Below, piece after piece: positions 43,699 to 52,719 of a stretch of DNA of 64,000 nt (within the stretch, counting starts at the first letter, position 1; every line of letters starts with the position of its first letter). The stretch covers positions 124,001-188,000 of the forward strand of contig NZ_FMVW01000002.1 in the NCBI RefSeq assembly GCF_900102695.1. The letters are read 5' to 3'. The notes beneath the pieces are model-generated. The model was not told the origin of the DNA. It ran no database searches and was given only the letters and a program-made list of their open reading frames with translations. The position numbers and the translations under genes were made by a program. The stretch comes from Afifella marina DSM 2698. GTDB lineage: Bacteria > Pseudomonadota > Alphaproteobacteria > Rhizobiales > Afifellaceae.

Positions 43699-44112
43699 AT
43701 GTCGAAGCTCGTGGTGCATGCCGGGCCATACCGGTTCGATGCGAGGCTTGAAGAAGAGGCGGCGCCTCAGACCTGTGCGGCATTCCGCAAGGTGATGCCG
43801 TTCGAAAGCAAGATCGTGCATGTGCGCTGGAGCGGCGAAGGTGTGTGGATCCCGCTCGGCGACATGCAGTTCGGCGTCGGCTACGAGAACCATACGAGCT
43901 ATCCGGCGCCGGGGCAGATCGTGCTTTATCCGGGCGGGATCAGCGAGACGGAGATCCTGCTCGCCTATGGCGGCGTGCATTTCGCCTGCAAGATGGGCCA
44001 GCTCGCCGGCAACCATTTCATCACGCTGACATCGGGGCTTGCGGATCTTGCGAAGCTCGGCCCGATGACCTTGTGGGAAGGCGCGCAGCCGATCCGCTTC
44101 GAATTCGCCTGA
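43699..44112 (+). CDS. DUF3830 cyclophilin-like protein
   Basis: This is a 137-residue protein from the ATG at 43699 with GGGAGG five bases upstream. It matches the DUF3830 family: AAPQTCAAFRKVMPFESKIVHVRWSGEGVWIPLG, then PGQIVLYPGGISETEILLAYG. The fold is cyclophilin-like, without proven isomerase activity. The family is usually linked to catabolic gene sets with a GntR regulator, and here it lies divergent from gntR. A good terminator follows. Confidence 0.85.
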   Translation: MSKLVVHAGPYRFDARLEEEAAPQTCAAFRKVMPFESKIVHVRWSGEGVWIPLGDMQFGVGYENHTSYPAPGQIVLYPGGISETEILLAYGGVHFACKMGQLAGNHFITLTSGLADLAKLGPMTLWEGAQPIRFEFA

Positions 44113-44149
44113 GCCGCTGGGGCTCGGGCTTCAGCTCAAAATTCCGCGG

Positions 44150-44189
44150 AGGCCGGATCGAGAGGCGTTGCCTTGCGATCCGGCCTTTT
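44150..44189 (+). terminator. Rho-independent terminator of the DUF3830 gene
   Basis: An 11-bp stem AGGCCGGATCG/CGATCCGGCCT with a 15-base loop is followed by TTTG, 40 bases after the stop codon. Confidence 0.75.
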
Positions 44190-44202
44190 GCGTTTGCGGG
44201 CC

Positions 44203-45620
<1,418 letters not shown>

Positions 45621-46007
45621 CTAGGAGGCGGCTTTCAACGAGAACGTCACGGTGGCGTTGTCGCCGGACCCCCCGGAATGATCCACGCTGTAATCCGAAG
45701 ACAGCGGGCCATCCAGCTTGATGTCGTAGCCGTTGGAGCCGACGAAGGGATTGTCCCAATAGACATAAAGGGTCGTTTGCCCATCCTGCAAAAGATAGGT
45801 CACAGACCCCTCGGTTCCCGTCATGAAGCCATCGGATTCACTCTCCCAGCTCACCGTCAGGGGCTGGGCTGCGCTGCCCGCGCCGATCTGTTCCGGCGGC
45901 AACATGTCTTCGGTCCAAATGCCGTGTGCCAGATTCCAGGATTGCCTTGTCAGAAAGGCATTCGTGCCATTCTGGAACTGGACGAGCGTGCTTCGAGCGG
46001 CCGTCAT
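45621..46007 (-). CDS. Aegerolysin, Cry34/Gpp34-like
   Basis: This is a 128-residue protein from the ATG at 46007, with no signal peptide. It has the aegerolysin hallmarks in order: an N-terminal strand STLVQFQNGTNAFLTR, LAHGIWTEDMLPPEQIGAG, ESDGFMTGTEGSVTY at 57-71, YVYWDNPFVGSNGYD at 81-95, and a final SGGSGDNATVTFSL. The middle and end match Bacillus Cry34Ab1 (now Gpp34Ab), a 123-residue insecticidal aegerolysin, almost motif for motif as I remember it. Aegerolysins bind particular membrane lipids and usually need a second protein to make pores. Its ATG overlaps the stop of the upstream gene as ATGA, so the two are co-translated. Confidence 0.88.
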   Translation of the reverse strand: MTAARSTLVQFQNGTNAFLTRQSWNLAHGIWTEDMLPPEQIGAGSAAQPLTVSWESESDGFMTGTEGSVTYLLQDGQTTLYVYWDNPFVGSNGYDIKLDGPLSSDYSVDHSGGSGDNATVTFSLKAAS

Positions 46008-47074
46008 TTGCGCCTGCCTTTCCGGTTCGCGGCAGGCCTTCCGATCGACTCCTGCCCGATGATGTTGTGAGGCCATTGCGGCAGCACCATCGATTGAATG
46101 ACCGCCGGGGGCGTTGCGGCCTGGGCGGTGATCGCCCAGCCGTCATTGTACGCCGCCCGCGCATAGTATCCCCAAGATGTCGGGAACCCGAGAAGTACGG
46201 GTCGAACGTCGTAGGCTGCGTTGTCGTAGAAGAAATATGTCCGGGCGGCAAATCTCCAATCGAGGTAATCGCACTTCTTTAAGGAGTCGGCGAGAAGAAA
46301 GCCTGGATCGTCGTCGAATTCGACCGTATATTCGACGTCGTCTTCCGTGACATCGACTTGCGTATCGAGGTACGGGTAGATGGTTCCGTCAAAGTAATAA
46401 TTTCCATTCGTCGTCAGAATTTGTGTTGCGCGGCCTTTATAGAAAAAATAGTAATTTACATTAACAAGATTTATCGCGTAAATTCTGCCGCTGTTCGCAA
46501 AGCTATGAAATTTCGTGAACAGCGTGATGCCGGAATCGTCGTGATCTCCGGCGAATTTCACCCAAAGCTCTCCGTCTTCGTCTTGGATTGTCGCGTGGGC
46601 GCCAAAATATTCGAAAGTCGTCGGGTATGCATAGCCGGCCTTTCCCACCTGAAAATCCGAAGAGGCGAAGAACGGTCCTGGGGGATCTCCCGTATATGTT
46701 CCTCTCAATTGGACCGTGATTGGAATGAGGACGTTCAAGGGGAGCGCCATCTCCGGAATCATATTGAGGGGATAGGCGTTCATATTGGCCGGGTTCGTCG
46801 TCCCGGCGTCGACCGCATAGGCGATGCTGTCAAAAAGATAGGTGTTGCCAAGGACGGTCCAGGCGGGGTCCTGCATCTCTCCGGGCGGAATGGGCACGCC
46901 ATTGATCGTTCCGATGAATTGGCTGACTTCGCCCGCCTCAAGTGTCTCGTTGGCCTGGACAAGCGCTTCCCCTTCGGCTTGCGCTCGTGCATTGCGCCGC
47001 AAGATGGCATCATCAGAAGGTAGTCCTTTTTCTGATGATTTGTTTTTATGTACTGAAATGCCAAATGAATTCAT
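46004..47074 (-). CDS. Unknown partner protein co-translated with the aegerolysin
   Basis: The product is 356 residues from the ATG at 47074, with GAGAGG 8 bases upstream. An ATG at 47116 lacks a good site. There is no signal peptide. Residues 1-50 are hydrophilic and helical. The remainder looks beta-rich with many aromatic residues (NVNYYFFYKGRATQILTTNG, NYYFDGTIYPYLDTQ, AARTYFFYDNAAYDVRP) and a single cysteine. I do not recognise any family, and it resembles neither Toxin_10 (Cry35/Tpp35, ricin-like trefoil) nor MACPF proteins. Operon position and coupling make it the likely pore-forming or specificity partner of the aegerolysin. Its codon usage is less GC-rich than its neighbours, which suggests horizontal transfer. 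Confidence 0.75.
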   Translation of the reverse strand: MNSFGISVHKNKSSEKGLPSDDAILRRNARAQAEGEALVQANETLEAGEVSQFIGTINGVPIPPGEMQDPAWTVLGNTYLFDSIAYAVDAGTTNPANMNAYPLNMIPEMALPLNVLIPITVQLRGTYTGDPPGPFFASSDFQVGKAGYAYPTTFEYFGAHATIQDEDGELWVKFAGDHDDSGITLFTKFHSFANSGRIYAINLVNVNYYFFYKGRATQILTTNGNYYFDGTIYPYLDTQVDVTEDDVEYTVEFDDDPGFLLADSLKKCDYLDWRFAARTYFFYDNAAYDVRPVLLGFPTSWGYYARAAYNDGWAITAQAATPPAVIQSMVLPQWPHNIIGQESIGRPAANRKGRRK

Positions 47075-47422
47075 AGAACAAACCTCTCGCCGCAAGAGAT
47101 ATCCTATTGATTTCATGGTACGACAAGATATTATTCTGTCAACGGTGTTGCGATGTCATCTCTTTCTGCCTCTGAGCTGTGTGTTTCACATGGCCAGCGC
47201 CCGGCCCGTCGACTTGCTCACCGAGAGCCGGCGGTGGGGCTTCATCTGGGAGGTGGCCGAAAGCTGTCGGGGAGTGGCCAGGGAGGGGCAAGACGTCTTC
47301 CGATGATGCGGGGCCTGCTGCATGTGCGCGCGTTGCCGCAGCGCCGAGAAGGCCCGCAAAAAGGGCGGTGTTAGCCGTTTTGTGACCATATTGTTGCCCG
47401 AGGAGGCCGTTCTTCTTCCGCG
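47075..47422. other. Intergenic, 348 bp, promoter side of the aegerolysin operon
   Basis: The first 80 bases are AT-rich and contain the possible promoter at 47115-47142. The rest (47150-47420) is GC-rich without a credible gene. The composition change near 47150 may mark the edge of acquired DNA. Confidence 0.5.
47115..47142 (-). promoter_or_regulatory. Possible sigma-70 promoter of the aegerolysin operon
   Basis: On the minus strand TTGACA (47142-47137) is followed, after 16 bases, by TACCAT (47120-47115). This is a perfect -35 with a weak -10, 41 bases before the start codon of the partner gene. Confidence 0.4.
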
Positions 47423-48859
47423 ATGTTCGCGGATTTACGGAGCGGGACAGGAATGGGCAGTTTGCCCCCCGAAAGGGGGATGGGGGAAGGCGACGACGGA
47501 TCGTCCGCAGACCGGATTTTCAAGGCGGGATTTTTCATTTCGCTCGTGTTCATCGCCTTCGTTGCGGGGGCGATCATGACAACGGCGGGGGTGACGCCCG
47601 GCCCGCAGATCAGCGATGCCTATCTCGGCGGCAAGGCGCTCTATGATCGCGCCACGACGACGCAGAATCTCTACCTGACGGATCTCTGGTATCCCGAGCG
47701 CCGGTCCGACAAGGGCGTGACGGTGAACGATGCGGCACGCACCGAGCAGGGGCTGACGCTCTACACCTCGGGCGACGATGCGGTGGCGCGGCTGATCGCC
47801 ATGGACGGGACGGTCGTGCACGAATGGCGCCGGCCCTACAGCTCCGTCTGGCACGAGGGCGCCGCCGTGAAGCGGCCGCAGCCCGACGCCTTCGTCTATT
47901 TCCGCAAGGCGATCGCCTATCCGAACGGCGATCTTCTCGTCGTCTATGAGGGGGCGGGCGACACGCCCTACGGCTATGGCGTCGCCAAGCTCGACAAGGA
48001 TTCCAACGTCCTCTGGAGCTATCTCGGCAACGCCCATCACGACATCGATGTCGGGCCGGACGGACGGATCTACGTCATCACCCATGAATTCGTGGACAAG
48101 AAGCTCGACGGTTTCGACAATTTCAAGCAGCCGCGGCTCGACGATTTTCTGGTTATCCTGTCGCCGGATGGCAAGGAAGAGAAGAAGATCCCGCTCATCC
48201 AGGCAATGGCGCGGTCGGAATTCCGGCAGATGCTCTACACGGTGTCGGCCTTCGCCGTGTCGGACCCGCTGCACACCAACAATGTCGATTACATCACGGC
48301 GGAAGAGGCGGCGAATTTCCCCTATGCCAAAGAGGGGCAGCTTCTCGTTTCCTTCCGTGAACTCGGCGCCGTGGCGGTCCTCGATCCCGATGAGGAGACC
48401 ATCACCTGGGCGAAGCGCTCCGACTGGCTCGGCCAGCACGATCCGGACATTCTGCCGAACGGCGATCTCATCCTTTTCGACAATTTCGGCAATTACGAGC
48501 GCGCCAATGCCCGCTCGCGCGTCATCGAGGTCAATCCGCGCACGTCGGAAATTGTCTGGGAATATGGCGGCACGCCCGAAGCGCCGCTCGACAGCATGAT
48601 CCGCTCGGCGCAGCAGCGGCTCAAGAACGGCAATACGCTCATCACCGAATCCTCCGGCGGGCGGCTTCTGGAGGTGACGCGCGAGGGCGACATCGTCTGG
48701 GAGTACATCAATCCCGTGCGGGCCGAGACGCTCGCCGGCGAGACCGTGCCGCGCCTTTCCATCCTGTGCTGGGGCCAGCGACTGCCCCCCGATTATTTCG
48801 ACGCCTCTTTCACCAGCTCGTTGCAGGCGACGAGCCAGACCGGGAAGAAAACGATATGA
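47423..48859 (+). CDS. Arylsulfotransferase (ASST)-like membrane-anchored beta-propeller
   Basis: This is a 478-residue protein. Several in-frame starts exist (47423, 47453, 47480), none with an ideal ribosome-binding site. One transmembrane helix near residues 33-53 (GFFISLVFIAFVAGAIMTTAG) would anchor a periplasmic domain. That domain has repeated propeller blades (HDIDVGPDGRIYVITHE, QHDPDILPNGDLILFDNFGN, QRLKNGNTLITES) and LHTNNVDYI, which parallels the HxNxxD strand of the Arylsulfotransferase families. The histidines His in LHTNN and GQHDP could be the sulfate-accepting and assisting residues, by analogy only. It is the first gene of a four-gene operon ending in a PAPS-type sulfotransferase. 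Confidence 0.8.
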   Translation: MFADLRSGTGMGSLPPERGMGEGDDGSSADRIFKAGFFISLVFIAFVAGAIMTTAGVTPGPQISDAYLGGKALYDRATTTQNLYLTDLWYPERRSDKGVTVNDAARTEQGLTLYTSGDDAVARLIAMDGTVVHEWRRPYSSVWHEGAAVKRPQPDAFVYFRKAIAYPNGDLLVVYEGAGDTPYGYGVAKLDKDSNVLWSYLGNAHHDIDVGPDGRIYVITHEFVDKKLDGFDNFKQPRLDDFLVILSPDGKEEKKIPLIQAMARSEFRQMLYTVSAFAVSDPLHTNNVDYITAEEAANFPYAKEGQLLVSFRELGAVAVLDPDEETITWAKRSDWLGQHDPDILPNGDLILFDNFGNYERANARSRVIEVNPRTSEIVWEYGGTPEAPLDSMIRSAQQRLKNGNTLITESSGGRLLEVTREGDIVWEYINPVRAETLAGETVPRLSILCWGQRLPPDYFDASFTSSLQATSQTGKKTI

Positions 48860-49152
48860 GACGGTTTGTGTTTTTTGCTGTGACCGCAGCACTCCTGCCT
48901 TCTGCCGCTTTCGCCTATGTGGGCCCGGGCGCGGGGCTCAGCCTTCTCGGCGCCTTGTGGGCGCTTGTCGCCGCGATCGGCCTTGCGATCAGCTTCGTCG
49001 TCGCCTGGCCGGTGCGTAAAATGATGCGCAATCGCCGCAAGGCGGGCGCCGCGCGACAGGAGAATGCCACCGGTGCCGCGCCGCTTTCTTCCCAGGCCGC
49101 GACCGCAGAGCCGGCCGGCGTCAGCGAACGGACGGCGAATGGGGCTTCTTGA
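48856..49152 (+). CDS. Small membrane protein of the sulfotransferase operon
   Basis: This is a 98-residue protein whose ATG overlaps the previous stop as ATGA. It has a signal-like first helix (FVFFAVTAALLPSAAFA), then YVGPGAGLSLLGALWALVAAIGLAISFVVAWPVRKMMRNRRK. The VGPGAG...ALL pattern occurs in small membrane proteins beside sulfatase or glycosyltransferase genes. The C-terminus is a disordered Ala/Thr tail. Its end overlaps the next gene by 14 bp. Confidence 0.82.
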   Translation: MRRFVFFAVTAALLPSAAFAYVGPGAGLSLLGALWALVAAIGLAISFVVAWPVRKMMRNRRKAGAARQENATGAAPLSSQAATAEPAGVSERTANGAS

Positions 49153-49855
49153 TCTGCCGGCGCCGCTGTTCGGCTGGATCGACGGACAGCTGTCGCACAT
49201 TCTGCCCTCCTTCCTGGTGGTCTTGATCTGGGCGTCGGTCGCCTCGATCGCCTCCATGGAGCTCTATCGGCTGTTGTCGCCGCAGGCGCGGATTGCGGAA
49301 TTGCGGGTTGCGCTGAAAGGCGCGCAGGAACGGCTTGGCGAATTCGACGGGCCGTTCGAGGAAGCGGGCGGGCTCATCCGCAACATGCTGGGGCTTGCCC
49401 TGAAGCGGGTGTTTCTGGTGCTGCCATCGACGCTGATCGCCTCGCTGCCGCTTCTCACCCTCATTTTGTGGCTCGATTCCTCCTATGCGCGCACGATGCC
49501 GCCGGAGGGCCAGAGCGTCACCGTGCGGGCCTCGGGCAATTACGGCGGCGAATGGGTGGAGGACCGGCCGGCGCCGCGGGCGATCGTCAAGGATGCGAAC
49601 GGGACGACGATCGCCGACGTGCCGGTGAAGGCGCCGGTGCCGGTCGTGCACAAGAAGCAATGGTGGAACTACATCATCGGCAATCCGATCGGCTACCTCG
49701 CCGACGAGGCGCCGGTCGACGAGATCGAGATCGATTTGCCGAAGCGGGAGATCGTCACGGCCGGCCCGTCCTGGGCGCGCGGCTGGGAGATCATCTTCTT
49801 TCCGGCGCTGATCCTGATGTCGTTCGCCGCAAAATCCATCCGCAGGATCGAATAG
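49139..49855 (+). CDS. Membrane protein with YidC/EMC3-like core
   Basis: This is a 238-residue protein from the ATG at 49139, inside the end of the preceding gene. Three hydrophobic segments are visible: FLVVLIWASVASIASMELY, LVLPSTLIASLPLLTLILWL, and EIIFFPALILMSFAAKSI at the C-terminus. Between the first two lies a charged helical hairpin (LSPQARIAELRVALKGAQERLGEFDGPFEEAGGLI). That layout resembles the DUF106/EMC3/YidC superfamily of insertases, a tentative reading. A periplasmic domain follows. It is third in the sulfotransferase operon. Confidence 0.72.
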   Translation: MGLLDLPAPLFGWIDGQLSHILPSFLVVLIWASVASIASMELYRLLSPQARIAELRVALKGAQERLGEFDGPFEEAGGLIRNMLGLALKRVFLVLPSTLIASLPLLTLILWLDSSYARTMPPEGQSVTVRASGNYGGEWVEDRPAPRAIVKDANGTTIADVPVKAPVPVVHKKQWWNYIIGNPIGYLADEAPVDEIEIDLPKREIVTAGPSWARGWEIIFFPALILMSFAAKSIRRIE

Positions 49856-49879
49856 ATGGCGCAGGATCGAATAGATGGC
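49842..49879. repeat. 19-bp tandem duplication of a stop/RBS/start segment
   Basis: GCAGGATCGAATAGATGGC occurs twice in a row (49842-49860, 49861-49879). Each copy carries AGGA, TAG and ATG. Only the second ATG (49875) opens the sulfotransferase; the first leads to a short dead-end frame. Confidence 0.93.
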
Positions 49880-51026
49880 AAAGTCTGAGACGGGCGGCCC
49901 GAAGGTCAGCGGCTGGATGGACTTTCTGAGCGGCCTCGTGGAGCGGCATCCGAGGGCGTGGATCCGGCTCGGCGATTTCGAGACGCGGATGGCGCGCGAG
50001 CGCATCGCGGAGACGCAGGTGGAGCGGCCGATCTATGTGACGGGACTGGCGCGCTCCGGCAGCACCATGCTTCTCGAACTTCTTGCGACCCATCCCGACG
50101 TCGCGACGCATCGCTACCGCGATTTTCCGGCCGTGATGACGCCGTTCGCCTGGAACTGGTTCACCGACCATGCGGCGAGCGGCGAGGCGCCGGCGGAGGA
50201 GCGGGCGCACAAGGACCGCATTCTGGTGACGCCGGAAAGCCCGGAAGCCTTCGAAGAGGTGATCTGGATGGCGTTCTTTGCGGGTCTGCACGATCCGGCA
50301 GCTTCCGCCGTGCTCGACCGGGCGACCGCACACCCGGAGTTCGAGGCGTTCTACCGCGAGCATATCGCCAAGCTTCTCGTGCTGCGCGGCGGTCGGCGCT
50401 ATCTCGCCAAGGGCAATTACAACGTCACGCGGCTTTCCTATCTGCAAAAACTCTTTCCCGATGCGCGCTTCCTGGTGCCGGTGCGCGATCCTGTCTGGCA
50501 TATCGCCTCTTTGATGAAGCAGCACCGGCTGTTCGTGGAAGCCGGGCAGGCCGATCCGCGCATCACGCGGCATCTGAGCCGCACCGGGCATTTCGAATTC
50601 GGCCTGGAGCGGCGGGCGATCGGGCTCGGCGATAGCCAGGCGCCGGAGATCATGCGGCTGTGGGCCGAGGGCCAGGACGTCGAAGGTTGGGCGCGTTACT
50701 GGGCGGCGCTTTATGGGCATGTCGCCGATAAGCTCGACGCCGATCCGACGCTTGCCGCAGCAACGCGCATCGTGCCGTATGAGCGGCTTTGTGCCGATCC
50801 GGCGCGCGAGATGGCCGCGATCGCCGGCCATTGCGGGGTTCAAGGCGGCAATCTGCCGGCGCTTGCGGCCGAGCGGATCAGCGAGCCGTCCTATTATCGG
50901 CCCGATTTTACGCCCGACGAGTTGAGGACGATTGCGGCGATCACCGAGGAAACCGCGATGCGCCTTGCCCGGCATGCCGCGGATGTGCCCGCCAAGGCGG
51001 AGGCGCGCGCCGTCGCAATGGCCTGA
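49875..51026 (+). CDS. PAPS-dependent sulfotransferase family protein
   Basis: This is a 383-residue soluble protein with the sulfotransferase-3-like layout. The 5'-phosphosulfate loop GLARSGSTMLLELL begins at residue 57. LFPDARFLVPVRDPVWHIASL supplies the 3'-phosphate-binding Arg/Ser region. The reaction should be transfer of sulfate from PAPS to a hydroxyl acceptor in the cytoplasm. It lies last in an operon with an ASST-like periplasmic protein, so sulfate groups may be handled on both sides of the membrane. Start is the second copy of a duplicated start region. A hairpin follows at 51037. Confidence 0.88.
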   Translation: MAKSETGGPKVSGWMDFLSGLVERHPRAWIRLGDFETRMARERIAETQVERPIYVTGLARSGSTMLLELLATHPDVATHRYRDFPAVMTPFAWNWFTDHAASGEAPAEERAHKDRILVTPESPEAFEEVIWMAFFAGLHDPAASAVLDRATAHPEFEAFYREHIAKLLVLRGGRRYLAKGNYNVTRLSYLQKLFPDARFLVPVRDPVWHIASLMKQHRLFVEAGQADPRITRHLSRTGHFEFGLERRAIGLGDSQAPEIMRLWAEGQDVEGWARYWAALYGHVADKLDADPTLAAATRIVPYERLCADPAREMAAIAGHCGVQGGNLPALAAERISEPSYYRPDFTPDELRTIAAITEETAMRLARHAADVPAKAEARAVAMA

Positions 51027-51036
51027 GGGAGCCGGG

Positions 51037-51060
51037 GCGCGCCGGGGTGAACCGGCGCGC
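51037..51060 (+). terminator. Hairpin after the sulfotransferase operon
   Basis: A perfect 9-bp stem GCGCGCCGG/CCGGCGCGC with a 6-base loop lies 10 bases past the stop codon. No T-run follows. Confidence 0.6.
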
Positions 51061-51085
51061 GGACAGTGGACAATCCGAAGGCAGA

Positions 51086-51116
51086 TACCATACGGTAGCA
51101 AAAGGTATTACCTTTT
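51086..51116 (+). promoter_or_regulatory. Inverted-repeat operator of the RHH/ParE toxin-antitoxin operon
   Basis: A perfect inverted repeat AAAAGGTA-T-TACCTTTT at 51100-51116 is preceded by TACC-ATAC-GGTA at 51086-51097. Both centre on GGTA/TACC half-sites, 15-45 bases before the antitoxin start, as expected for autoregulation by a ribbon-helix-helix antitoxin. Confidence 0.78.
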
Positions 51117-51131
51117 GGTGCGGAGACGCGC

Positions 51132-51410
51132 ATGGCATCTGCAACCTCGATCAAGCTCGATGACGAGATGAAGGTGCGTGTCCGGCATCTTGCCGAGGCG
51201 CGGCAACGCACGTCGCATTGGATCATGCGGGAAGCCATCGCGCAGTATGTGGAGCGCGAGGAGAAGCGTGAGGCGCTTCGGCGCGACACGCTGCAGGCGT
51301 GGGAAGAGTTCCGCGAGACGGGCCTGCACGCGAGCGCTGAAGAGGTCGACCGCTGGCTGGAGAGCTGGGGAACTGACGACGAAACGCCTGCTCCCGGATG
51401 TCACAAGTAA
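51132..51410 (+). CDS. Ribbon-helix-helix antitoxin (CopG/ParD-like)
   Basis: This is a 92-residue protein. The N-terminal ribbon-helix-helix (TSIKLDDEMKVRVRHLAEARQRTSHWIMREAIAQYVE) binds DNA. The C-terminal tail (FRETGLHASAEEVDRWLESWG) matches the toxin-wrapping tail of ParD-type antitoxins. It overlaps the toxin gene by 13 bp. Palindromic operators lie just upstream. Confidence 0.9.
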   Translation: MASATSIKLDDEMKVRVRHLAEARQRTSHWIMREAIAQYVEREEKREALRRDTLQAWEEFRETGLHASAEEVDRWLESWGTDDETPAPGCHK

Positions 51411-51691
51411 GATTTGCCCCGGCGGCGGTCCGAGACCTGCAACGGCTTCGCGAATTTCTGCGGCCGAAGAACCCTGATGCCGTGCGCCGAGCTGGTGAAG
51501 CGATCCGGCAGGGCGTGAGGGTTCTTGGGACGCATCCGCGCCTCGGCCGGATGGTCGATGATCTGCCCGAAGAGTTCCGGGAATGGCTCATCGACTTTGG
51601 CGAGAGCGGCTACGTCGTGCGCTACCACATCGATGAAAATGCGGTAACCATTCTTGCGATCCGGCACCAGCGTGAAGCCGGATACTCCTGA
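51398..51691 (+). CDS. ParE/RelE-family toxin
   Basis: This is a 97-residue basic protein with the ParE/RelE fold pattern: VRFAPAAVRDLQRLREFL, then a central HPRLGRMVDDLPEEFREWLIDFGESGYVVRYHID and VTILAIRHQREAGY. The C-terminal IRHQRE motif is typical of ParE-like members, which mostly inhibit gyrase, but RelE-type mRNA cleavage cannot be excluded. Translation is coupled to the antitoxin by a 13-bp overlap. Confidence 0.92.
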   Translation: MSQVRFAPAAVRDLQRLREFLRPKNPDAVRRAGEAIRQGVRVLGTHPRLGRMVDDLPEEFREWLIDFGESGYVVRYHIDENAVTILAIRHQREAGYS

Positions 51692-51780
51692 AGGTCCGTT
51701 TAGGGCGCCGTGCGTTGCACGGGCCTGTGAGGCAAGAGGTCGGGTGAACCAGCGCGCCGGGGAGGGCGCGCCGGGATTTT

Positions 51781-52719
51781 TCAAGCGAGTTCAGGCAGGA
51801 CGGCTTCGATCTCCGCCCGCCGGGCCTCGTATTCGGCCGGCAGTTTCAGCCTCTGGCCGAGATCCGTCTTTGTCTCATCGATGGCAAAGCCCGGATCGTC
51901 GGTTGCGATCTCGAAGAGGACGCCGCCCGGCTCGCGGAAATAGACCGAGCGGAAATATTTGCGGTCCTTCTGCTCGGTCGTGGCGATGCGATGCACCTCG
52001 CGCAGACGCCGCGCCATCTCCGCCTGGCCGTCCTCATCGGCACGGAAGGCGATGTGGTGGACAGAGCCCGCGCCCATGCGGCCGCGCAGGAACTCGCCGG
52101 CGGCATGCAGGTCGACGATCGTGCCCGGCATGGCCGGCGCGCTGCCCCTGGCCTGGAAGCGCACAAGCGAACCGTCGGTGCCGGCCGCCTCGAAACCCAA
52201 TACGTCGGTCAGGACCTCCGCCGTCGGCTCCGCATCCTTGAGGAGGAGCTTGACGCTGTGGATGCCGCGGATTGCATGTTCCTGCGGGATCTCGTCCTCC
52301 GACCAGCCGGGCGCGGCTTCGGCGCCCGCAACCCCGACGAGCGCGAGATGCGTGCCGTCGGGATCGGTGAAGGAGATCGCCGTCTCGCCGAAGAGTTTTG
52401 TGGGCGCCTCATGGGCGACGCCCTTTTCGACGAGCCGGTGCGTCCAGAAGCTGAGCGAAGCTTCCGGCACGAGAAAGCGCGTTTCCTGCGCTTCGCCAAT
52501 GCCGGCGCGGCCGGGGGCGGCATGCTCCAGCGGGAAGAAGGTGAGGATGGTGCCCGGATGGCCGGCCTCGTCGCCGTAATAGAAATGGTAGCCGCCGGGA
52601 TCGTCGAAATTCACCGTCTTCTTGACGAGGCGCATGCCGAGGATGCGGGTGAAAAAATCGAGATTGCGTCGCGCCGAAGCCGCGATCGCGGTCACGTGGT
52701 GGATGCCGTTGTGGCGCAT
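51781..52719 (-). CDS. Ring-cleaving dioxygenase of the glyoxalase/VOC superfamily
   Basis: This is a 312-residue protein of two VOC modules. IHHVTAIAASARRNLDFFTRILGMRLVKKTVNFDDPG opens the first. HAIRGIHSVKLLLKD and SVHHIAFRADEDGQ belong to the second. YFREPGGVLFEIATDDPGF supplies the last metal-ligand glutamate. The likely Fe/Mn ligands are His8, the second-module His and that Glu. It matches the MhqO/LinE-like family, linked to hydroquinone or catechol cleavage. It is divergent from DoxX, and the two are frequent neighbours in quinone-stress gene sets. Confidence 0.9.
   Translation of the reverse strand: MRHNGIHHVTAIAASARRNLDFFTRILGMRLVKKTVNFDDPGGYHFYYGDEAGHPGTILTFFPLEHAAPGRAGIGEAQETRFLVPEASLSFWTHRLVEKGVAHEAPTKLFGETAISFTDPDGTHLALVGVAGAEAAPGWSEDEIPQEHAIRGIHSVKLLLKDAEPTAEVLTDVLGFEAAGTDGSLVRFQARGSAPAMPGTIVDLHAAGEFLRGRMGAGSVHHIAFRADEDGQAEMARRLREVHRIATTEQKDRKYFRSVYFREPGGVLFEIATDDPGFAIDETKTDLGQRLKLPAEYEARRAEIEAVLPELA

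Noticed and set aside
46004-47074. Toxin_10 (Cry35/Tpp35) or MACPF identity for the aegerolysin partner
   Set aside because: No QxW ricin-like repeats and no MACPF signature are visible, so I left the family unassigned.
47435-48892. 485-codon minus-strand frame opposite the ASST-like gene
   Set aside because: It is a shadow of the plus-strand gene, whose propeller motifs and ATGA coupling to the next gene are clear.
49791-51101. 436-codon minus-strand frame opposite the sulfotransferase
   Set aside because: Arg/His-rich without motifs, while the plus strand has an intact PAPS loop.
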